Positions 59,756 to 64,000 of a stretch of DNA of 64,000 bases are shown one piece after another (position 1 is the first letter of the stretch; each line of letters begins with the position of its first letter). The notes below the pieces were generated by a model. That model saw nothing but the letters and a program-made list of their open reading frames with translations, had not been told where the DNA came from and did not search any database. The translations under genes were made by a program, and so were the position numbers. Source of the stretch: Mesorhizobium_K quangtriensis (GTDB lineage: Bacteria; Pseudomonadota; Alphaproteobacteria; Rhizobiales; Rhizobiaceae); assembly GCF_040081925.1 (NCBI RefSeq), contig NZ_JBEBMF010000002.1, positions 496,001-560,000 of the forward strand. Reading direction: 5' to 3'.

Positions 59756-60519
59756 GGTCGAGACGCCTGTCCGTTGCGGATCGGGAGCATCGTCGCCAGC
59801 GCGATACCAGCCGCCGCGCCGATCGACACATGCCAAGGAGAACCGACCGTCTTGTAGGCGATGATCGAGGCAATTCCGCTGACGATCACGACCGGCAGCC
59901 AGTTGGCGCGGCTGCGAAAACTCATCACCAGCCCGAAGAAATAGATCGGCAGCAGGAAATCCATGCCGATCGCGTGCGGGTCCGGGATGAGATTGCCAAA
60001 ATAGGCCCCCAATCCGCTTTCGATTACCCAGGGCACGTAGATCGTGACACCCATACCGGCATACCACGCGAACGTCACCGGCAGGCCTTTTTCGGCCTTG
60101 CGTTCGACTTCCGCGAACTGAGGATCGGTCAGGAAGAAATAGCCGATCGCCTGATGAAGAACCGGCCAGTGCGACAGCGTGCGCCCGATGGACGCGGAAT
60201 AGAGCACGTGCCGGAAGTTGACGGCGAAGATCGACAAGACCACGAGCCATGGTGCGATCTTCTGGCCGAAGAGATCGATGCCGACCATCTGGCTGGCGCC
60301 GCCGAAGATGGTGGCGCTCATCAGCGTTGCCTCGGCAACGGTGAAGCCGTTCTTCGCGGCCAGCGCGCCGAACAGGAAGGCGAATGGCGCGGACGCCACC
60401 ACCACGGGAAACCCGAGCTTGGCTCCGGCAAGGAACTCGCTCGCGGTCGTTGGCTGCGTCGCGCCTTCAGGCGTCGCTTCGACGGACATTTCGGCCGGCC
60501 TCCCGTTGCGCGACGACAT
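59752..60519 (-). CDS. azlC: AzlC-type large subunit of a branched-chain amino acid exporter
   Basis: The 255-residue permease has about seven membrane helices. AzlC marks: FAFLFGALAAKNGFTVAEATLMSATIFGGASQMVG, then NFRHVLYSASIGRTL and FFLTDPQFA. With AzlD it expels branched-chain amino acids. ATG 60519 begins MSSRNGRPAEMSVEATPE; ATG 60489 is an alternative start. It faces the VOC gene with about 107 bases between. Confidence 0.93.
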   Translation of the reverse strand: MSSRNGRPAEMSVEATPEGATQPTTASEFLAGAKLGFPVVVASAPFAFLFGALAAKNGFTVAEATLMSATIFGGASQMVGIDLFGQKIAPWLVVLSIFAVNFRHVLYSASIGRTLSHWPVLHQAIGYFFLTDPQFAEVERKAEKGLPVTFAWYAGMGVTIYVPWVIESGLGAYFGNLIPDPHAIGMDFLLPIYFFGLVMSFRSRANWLPVVIVSGIASIIAYKTVGSPWHVSIGAAAGIALATMLPIRNGQASRP

Positions 60520-60626
60520 ATAGGTCAGTGATCCTGACCTGTCAGCCGAATTCGCTTGAGCCAGCGTTCAATGCTTGTGATGGGATGGCGCGCCGTGCAT
60601 GTAGCGGCATCGCCTCGGGAGTTCCT

Positions 60627-61475
60627 ATGAAAGGCATCGACCATCTCGTCCTCGCCGGACACGATCTTGACGCCATGCGCGACCTCTATGCGTGGCTTGG
60701 CTTCACCATGACGCCGCGCGCGCAGCATCCGTTCGGGACGGGCAACACAGCGATCCAGCTGCATGGCAGCTATCTCGAACTGCTGTCCGTGACCAAGCCG
60801 GAAGACGTGATCGAGCCCGGCCCCGGCGAGTTCTCTTTCTCCGCGTTCAACCGCGACTATCTCGCCCGCCATGAAGGTTTCTCCATGCTGGTGCTCGGCA
60901 CCAGCGATGCGTCGGCAGCGATCGAAACGTGGCGTGAGGCAGGCTTTCAGACCTACGCGCCGTTCGATTTTTCGCGGCTGGCGACTTTTCCGGGCGGCGA
61001 GGAAAAGCGCATCGGCTTTTCGCTGGCCTACACGTCCACGCCCGGCGCGCCGTGGTTCGGCCATTTCGCCTGCCAGCACCATGCGCCCGAGTATTTCGCC
61101 CAGCCACAGTTCCTGACGCATGCGAATACGGCGCATGCCATCCGCGACGTCTGGATCACCGGAGAGGGCGCACTCGGACTTGTCGACCACATGCGCGTTT
61201 TCGTCGGTGCGGAAGGAATTGCGGAAGCGCCGGGGCGCTATGTCTTTGATACGCAGAGAGGCAGGATCGTGCTGTCGACTGCGGAGAACTTTCGGCAGGC
61301 GTTTGGCGGCGAGCCTCCCAACCCCAGCGATGGCCCGCATCTCGGCGGCTTCACCATCGATTGCGCTTCCCTCAACAGTTTCACGGACAAAGGCCTCGCA
61401 ATCGTCGGGGAAAGGCTGGTGCTGCCGTCGGACCGAGCTTTCGGGACGGCGGTCGGCTTCACGAAGCAGCGCTGA
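60627..61475 (+). CDS. VOC family protein (glyoxalase-like domain)
   Basis: This 282-residue protein starts MKGIDHLVLAGHDLDAMRDLYAWLGFTMTPRAQHP, with HGSYLELLSV and FSMLVLGTSDASAAI, the glyoxalase_3 pattern of paired beta-alpha-beta-beta-beta modules. A second His-rich site (WFGHFACQHHAPEYF) may bind a metal. The family includes dioxygenases, isomerases and bleomycin-type binding proteins, so the role is open. ATG 60627 has CGGGAG upstream, whereas the frame back to 60384 looks non-coding. Confidence 0.88.
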   Translation: MKGIDHLVLAGHDLDAMRDLYAWLGFTMTPRAQHPFGTGNTAIQLHGSYLELLSVTKPEDVIEPGPGEFSFSAFNRDYLARHEGFSMLVLGTSDASAAIETWREAGFQTYAPFDFSRLATFPGGEEKRIGFSLAYTSTPGAPWFGHFACQHHAPEYFAQPQFLTHANTAHAIRDVWITGEGALGLVDHMRVFVGAEGIAEAPGRYVFDTQRGRIVLSTAENFRQAFGGEPPNPSDGPHLGGFTIDCASLNSFTDKGLAIVGERLVLPSDRAFGTAVGFTKQR

Positions 61476-61493
61476 AAGATACATCGGCCGGCC

Positions 61494-63662
61494 TCATGCC
61501 TCGCGGCCGACGCGCTCGAACCACTGGTCCTCCGAGATTACCTCAATACCGAGTTCGGTGGCCTGCTTGAGCTTGGATCCTGCGCCCGGACCGGCGACGA
61601 CCAGATCGGTCTTCTTCGACACAGAGCCGGCGACCTTCGCGCCGAGCCGTTCGGCCATGGCCTTGGCCTCATCGCGCGACATTTTTTCCAGAGAACCGGT
61701 GAAGACGACAGTTTTGCCGGCGACCGGCGACGAGACGGCGGCGATCGGCTCTTCGTCCGTGGGCGTAACCTCCTTCAGCAGGGCATCGACGGCTTCGCGG
61801 TTGTGTTCCTCGGCGAAGAAGTCGACCAGCGCCTCGGCAACGATCCCGCCAATGCCGTTGACGCCGACAATCTCCTGCCATTCCGCGTTGCCGGGATCAC
61901 CCTTCCCTTCCGGGATTTTCGCAGCCTCGGCAGCCTTTTTGAGAGCGTCGAAACTGAGGAAGTGACGCGCGAGGCGCTTTGCGTTGGTCTCGCCGATATG
62001 GCGGATGCCAAGCGCGAAAAGGAAGCGCGAGAACGCGACCTGCCGCCGGGCGTCGATGGCATCGAACAGCTTCTTGACCGAGACGGCTCCAAAACCTTCG
62101 ATCTTCTCGAGCTTTTCCAACGAGCCTTCCAGCGTCGCGGGAAGCCCCTCCTGGCGCCTTCGCAGGGTGAAAATATCGGCCGGCGTGGAAATCCTGAGCG
62201 CCGGCTTGTCGTTGTTGAAGAAGAATTCGATCTGCTTTTCGCCGAGACCCTCAATGTCGAAGGCATTGCGCGAGACGAAATGCCTGACACGTTCGACGGC
62301 CTGCGCAGGGCAGATGAGGCCGCCGGTGCAGCGGCGCACCGCCTCTCCTTCCTCCCGCACGGCGTGGCTGCCGCAGGCCGGGCATTCGGCCGGAAAGACG
62401 TAGGGCACAGAGCCTGCCGGGCGCTTTTCGGGCAGGATGTCGAGGATCTGCGGAATGACATCGCCGGCGCGCTGGATGATGACGGTGTCGCCGACCCGGA
62501 TGTCGTGTCCTTCCGGCCGTGTGGTGCCGATGCCCCTGATATAATCCTCGTTGTGCAGCGTCGCGTTGACGACGACGACGCCGCCGACGGTGACCGGCTC
62601 CAGCCGCGCCACCGGCGTCAGAGCGCCGGTGCGGCCGACCTGGATGTCGATCGCCGTGAGCACGGTCGTCGCCTTTTCCGCCGGGAACTTGTGGGCGGTC
62701 GCCCAGCGCGGGCTGCGCGAGCGGAAGCCGAGGCGTTCCTGTAGCGCGAGACTATCAACCTTGTAGACCACGCCGTCGATATCATAGGGCAGTTCGGCGC
62801 GGTCGGCCTCGATGGCGCGATACTGCGTCAGCATCTCCTCCAGCGAGACGCAGCGCACCATGCGGTCGTTGACGGGGAAGCCCCAGTCACGGAAGCGCTG
62901 CACCACTTCGTACTGCGTCGCGCCGAGTGGTTCGGACGCTTCGCCCCAGGCATAGGCGAAGAATTTCAGCGGCCGCGACTTGGTCACCTCGGTGTTCTTC
63001 TGGCGCAGGCTGCCGGCGGCGGAGTTGCGCGGGTTGGCAAACGTCTGGCCCGATTCTGCCATGCGTTTCTGCAGGTCGAGAAAGTCGTCCCGGCGCATAT
63101 AGACCTCGCCGCGCACCTCCACGATGTCGGGCGCGTCGGGCGGAAGCTGCTGCGGGATTTCGCCGATGGTTCGGATGTTGGCGGTGACATTCTCCCCCGT
63201 CGCGCCGTCGCCGCGCGTCGCCGCCGTGACCAGCTTTCGTCGCTCATAGCGTAGCGACATGGAAAGCCCGTCGATCTTGGGCTCGGCGGTGAAGACGAGG
63301 CCGGCATCAGGAGCGAGGCTCAGGAAACGGCGTACACTGCCAACGAAATCGGCCACGTCCTCGTCGGAAAAGACGTTGTCGAGCGACAGCATCGGCACGG
63401 AATGCTGGACCTGCGCGAAGGCGGTGGACGGTGCGGAGCCGACGCGGCGCGAGGGCGAATCCTCGCGGATCAGCTCGGGAAAAAGCGCCTCGATCTGCGC
63501 GTTGCGCAGCTTCAGCGCGTCGTATTCGGCGTCAGAAACTGTCGGCGCATCCTCGCCGTGGTAGCGGCGGTCGTGGGCCGCGAGCTCATCCGCGAGACGC
63601 TTCAGTTCGGCCGCAGCGTCTTCCTGTGTCAGCGTTTCGACAGGCGTTTCGAGCTTTGGCAT
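61494..63662 (-). CDS. ligA: NAD+-dependent DNA ligase
   Basis: This 722-residue ligase joins Okazaki fragments. It has the adenylation domain with the KxDG motif (EPKIDGLSM, Lys near 127), an OB fold, a four-Cys zinc finger (CPACGS...CTGGLICPAQ, about 420-445), helix-hairpin-helix repeats and a C-terminal BRCT domain (VAGKTVVFTGSLEKMSRDEAKAMAERLGAKVAGSV, given as about 640-675). ATG 63662 begins MPKLETPVETLTQED and is the family start; the long frame upstream is unrelated. Confidence 0.96.
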   Translation of the reverse strand: MPKLETPVETLTQEDAAAELKRLADELAAHDRRYHGEDAPTVSDAEYDALKLRNAQIEALFPELIREDSPSRRVGSAPSTAFAQVQHSVPMLSLDNVFSDEDVADFVGSVRRFLSLAPDAGLVFTAEPKIDGLSMSLRYERRKLVTAATRGDGATGENVTANIRTIGEIPQQLPPDAPDIVEVRGEVYMRRDDFLDLQKRMAESGQTFANPRNSAAGSLRQKNTEVTKSRPLKFFAYAWGEASEPLGATQYEVVQRFRDWGFPVNDRMVRCVSLEEMLTQYRAIEADRAELPYDIDGVVYKVDSLALQERLGFRSRSPRWATAHKFPAEKATTVLTAIDIQVGRTGALTPVARLEPVTVGGVVVVNATLHNEDYIRGIGTTRPEGHDIRVGDTVIIQRAGDVIPQILDILPEKRPAGSVPYVFPAECPACGSHAVREEGEAVRRCTGGLICPAQAVERVRHFVSRNAFDIEGLGEKQIEFFFNNDKPALRISTPADIFTLRRRQEGLPATLEGSLEKLEKIEGFGAVSVKKLFDAIDARRQVAFSRFLFALGIRHIGETNAKRLARHFLSFDALKKAAEAAKIPEGKGDPGNAEWQEIVGVNGIGGIVAEALVDFFAEEHNREAVDALLKEVTPTDEEPIAAVSSPVAGKTVVFTGSLEKMSRDEAKAMAERLGAKVAGSVSKKTDLVVAGPGAGSKLKQATELGIEVISEDQWFERVGREA

Positions 63663-64000
63663 GCAAGGATTTCCGTATTCTGGGCGGACTATGAAGCGCA
63701 GTCTGCCCAAAGGTTCAAGGCCGGGACGCCGACTGCTGCCATTTGGTGACGAAGTGCGCCAGGGGTGTGGTCGTCTTGCGCGAGGGCGGCCGGGCTCCCT
63801 TCTTTGCCCTGGATGTCGACGCACCTTCTCATTGCCACGCCCTGATTTTGCAGTCTGGCCATTCAAAGAACGCTCCCTGCCACGGAGGGAGTAGTCGGGA
63901 AGCGGGGCACGGGGCCGAGCCTCTCAATTATTAGTACGTGGCGCGGTTCCCGCGCCCCGCCGGTGCTGTCACCTCCGGTGACGATGGGGTCGACTTGGCA
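63663..64000. other. Right-hand flank, 338 bases, no gene recognised
   Basis: Several overlapping short frames run here on both strands, but none has convincing codon use or a known motif. A perfect inverted repeat (GTCACC...GGTGAC around TCC, about 63969-63983) and a GGCGCGG/CCGCGCC hairpin lie near the end. A frame open on the minus strand reaches the window edge and could be the 3' end of a gene beyond it. Confidence 0.4.

Noticed and set aside
63661..63934. Short plus-strand frames after ligA (77 and 63 codons)
   Set aside because: Codon use is unlike neighbouring genes, with no ribosome site and no motif.

Overview
The window is high-GC chromosomal DNA from an alphaproteobacterium, most likely Hyphomicrobiales (Rhizobiales) of the Mesorhizobium/Phyllobacteriaceae type. 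Three things point there: a circularly permuted two-piece tmRNA gene whose tag reads ANDNYAEARLAA, an alphaproteobacterial SspB adaptor, and an SOS box of the GTTC-N7-GTTC type. The gene order ilvH-ilvB / miaA-serB / Do protease-DUF2065-hflC-hflK-folA-thyA is, from memory, typical of this group. I see no tRNA, rRNA, insertion sequence, prophage or CRISPR array; this is mostly core genome with metabolic accessory genes.

Layout. 1-4 kb: the cut-off end of a PhzF-like gene and a MacAB-type efflux operon. 4-8.3 kb: a Nudix protein, an endonuclease/phosphatase-fold protein, a PilZ protein, and ilvC behind a TetR gene with a palindromic operator. 8.4-13.5 kb: a DJ-1/PfpI protein, a ribbon-helix-helix gene whose frame runs antisense into a flavin monooxygenase, an adenylate cyclase, and an HxlR/NmrA-like divergent pair. 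13.6-21 kb: kup, a family 25 glycosyltransferase, an SOS-controlled RecD-like helicase, a ChaC-like protein, a cobalt-type nitrile hydratase operon (alpha, beta, accessory) and a 2OG-oxygenase-like protein. 21-26.5 kb: the acetolactate synthase operon with a leader-peptide attenuator, a HerA-like ATPase and a diguanylate cyclase.

26.5-36.4 kb: miaA and serB overlap at their 5' ends, followed by a GNAT gene, the Do protease/HflKC membrane quality-control operon, the folate genes folA-thyA and folD, ssrA (tmRNA) and a small NTPase. 36.4-46.4 kb: a Bcr/CflA pump with a divergent TetR gene, an unknown membrane protein, sspB with two small genes, a giant AsmA-like protein, a GlcD-like flavoprotein and a thioesterase. 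46.5-52.5 kb: two L,D-transpeptidase-type wall enzymes, an OmpA-like lipoprotein and a UvrD helicase. 52.5-64 kb: an aspartyl-hydroxylase-like protein, an SDR, a phosphonate-type hexapeptide acyltransferase, CreA, a 53-residue membrane protein, SCO, prmA, an M24 peptidase, azlCD, a VOC protein and ligA.

Themes. Branched-chain amino acid functions recur (ilvC, ilvBH with attenuator, azlCD). Protein quality control is well represented (tmRNA, SspB, HflKC, Do protease). The strongest non-coding signals are the ilv attenuator, the permuted ssrA gene and the SOS box. I found no clear new multi-gene system. The best candidates for novelty are the RHH read-through, the unknown membrane protein at 38465, the HerA-like ATPase and the two uncharacterised 2OG-type oxygenases.
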